NCBI GenBank assembly: GCA_958439425.1
Contig: CAUBVH010000045.1
Location: 1 to 7,164, forward strand
Direction: 5' to 3'
DNA length: 7,164 nucleotides
DNA from: an uncultured Collinsella sp.
GTDB lineage: Bacteria > Actinomycetota > Coriobacteriia > Coriobacteriales > Coriobacteriaceae
Shown here: positions 6,646 through 7,164 of the stretch, piece by piece
Layout of the letters: every line of letters starts with the position of its first letter
Numbering within the stretch: the stretch's first letter is position 1
Translations under genes and position numbers: made by a program
Notes under the pieces: generated by a model
Told to the model about the DNA's origin: nothing
Databases searched by the model: none
What the model saw: the letters and a program-made list of their open reading frames with translations, nothing else

Positions 6646-7062
6646 ATGGCCGAGGACAATAGGAACAAACCGCTGTACATGATCAGCGTGGCGGCCGAGC
6701 TGACCGGCATGCACCCGCAGACTCTGCGCGTCTACGAGTCCAAGGGCCTGGTGAATCCTCAGCGCTCGGGCGGTAACACGCGCCTGTATTCGCGTGCCGA
6801 TATCGAGCGTCTGGAACTCATCAACCAACTGACCGACGAGGGCATCAACCTTGCCGGCGTGGTGCGCATCCTCGATATGAAGGAGCGTGCCGAGGAGCGC
6901 GACCGCGAGAACGAGAAGCTCCGCGCCCGCGTGCGCCAGCTCGAGGACGAGTTGCACGAGTATAAGATGCAGAAGAAGATCACCGCCCTGGCCCCGCGCG
7001 ACGGCTCGGTCAACCCCGAACAGGTCATGCGCAAGCTGCTGGGTGCCGGCGGGGACTTGTAG
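6646..7062 (+). CDS. hspR: HspR, MerR-family heat-shock repressor
   Basis: HspR is the actinobacterial repressor of the dnaK operon; in Streptomyces and Mycobacterium it binds the HAIR palindrome and DnaK acts as its co-repressor, linking repression to free chaperone. The 138 residues begin with a MerR-type winged helix-turn-helix: MISVAAELTGMHPQTLRVYE (12-31) as the HTH, then GLVNPQRSGGNTRLYS (34-49) as the wing and DIERL next, as usual for HspR. A dimerisation coiled coil of charged heptads runs from about 77 to 112, then a short tail ends at LLGAGGDL. No metal-binding cysteines are present, which separates it from metal-sensing MerR proteins. The start is supported by AAGGGG (6631-6636), nine bases before the ATG. 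Being last in dnaK-grpE-dnaJ-hspR fits autoregulation with the chaperones. Confidence 0.95.
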   Translation: MAEDNRNKPLYMISVAAELTGMHPQTLRVYESKGLVNPQRSGGNTRLYSRADIERLELINQLTDEGINLAGVVRILDMKERAEERDRENEKLRARVRQLEDELHEYKMQKKITALAPRDGSVNPEQVMRKLLGAGGDL

Positions 7063-7090
7063 GTTACGCTGTTCTACCGAACGGCGTAAC
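7063..7090. terminator. Near-perfect hairpin directly after hspR (terminator-like, no U-run)
   Basis: GTTACGC (7063-7069) pairs with GCGTAAC (7084-7090), followed inward by a T-G pair and GTTC (7071-7074) with GAAC (7079-7082), leaving the four-base loop TACC: a continuous 12-pair stem starting at the base after the hspR stop. No T-run follows, so it may mark a 3' mRNA end, a factor-dependent termination site or a protein-binding palindrome rather than an intrinsic terminator. Confidence 0.5.
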
Positions 7091-7117
7091 GGCTCGACGC
7101 TGCGCGCCGCCCAGAGC

Positions 7118-7128
7118 GACAATTTGTC
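7118..7128. repeat. Short palindrome downstream of hspR
   Basis: GACAATTTGTC is an 11-base perfect palindrome (five-base arms about a central T). It lies upstream of a possible next ATG, where an operator could be, but it is short enough to occur by chance. Confidence 0.3.
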
Positions 7129-7144
7129 ATTCAAAAGGCAAGGC

Positions 7145-7164
7145 ATGACCAGAAGGTCTATGCC
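7145..7164 (+). other. Possible start of the next gene, cut by the window edge
   Basis: ATG at 7145 opens a frame (MTRRSM and on) that runs to the window end, with the purine-rich AAAAGGCAAGG shortly upstream. Twenty bases are too few to identify a product or confirm coding. Confidence 0.2.

Overview
The window looks like chromosomal core DNA from a high-GC Gram-positive bacterium, most likely a gut Coriobacteriia member close to Collinsella. The indications are strong G/C preference at third codon positions, a dnaK-grpE-dnaJ-hspR heat-shock cluster of the actinobacterial type (MerR-family HspR, no CIRCE element), and a NiaR-type niacin repressor joined to NAD biosynthesis genes. The genus is an inference from overall character; no marker here fixes it.

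Left part (1-1880): the 3' end of nadB (L-aspartate oxidase), complete nadC (quinolinate phosphoribosyltransferase) and niaR, tightly packed on the + strand with a 3-base gap and then a 1-base stop/start overlap. This is the de novo branch to NAD with its nicotinate-responsive repressor as the last gene. It is followed by a 67-base near-perfect inverted repeat and then a strong terminator that works in both directions. The terminator separates niaR from a convergent 61-residue 2[4Fe-4S] ferredoxin gene (complement 1920-2105) that has its own promoter.

Middle (2106-2762): a 657-base divergent intergenic region between the ferredoxin gene and dnaK. It holds the ferredoxin promoter, an 8-base tandem duplication, three degenerate head-to-tail copies of a 62-base repeat whose units fold into stem-loops, an AT-rich probable dnaK promoter region, and a GC-rich stem-loop in the dnaK leader.

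Right part (2763-7164): dnaK, grpE, a strong hairpin/terminator, dnaJ and hspR. DnaK is the ATP-driven Hsp70, GrpE its nucleotide-exchange factor and the J protein its co-chaperone; HspR should repress the set together with DnaK, giving a feedback loop. The J protein is the class II (zinc-finger-less) form. The grpE-dnaJ junction carries a 12-bp hairpin, a second hairpin and a 9-codon mini-ORF, which suggests that dnaJ-hspR is expressed at a different level from dnaK-grpE. After hspR there is another near-perfect hairpin, and the window ends at a possible next start codon.

The protein-coding content is ordinary and well understood. I found no new enzyme system. The items worth a second look are non-coding (the 62-base tandem repeats, the 67-base inverted repeat, the grpE-dnaJ junction) and three protein oddities: a short NadB C-terminus, a strong second start within grpE, and a class II DnaJ in the hspR operon.
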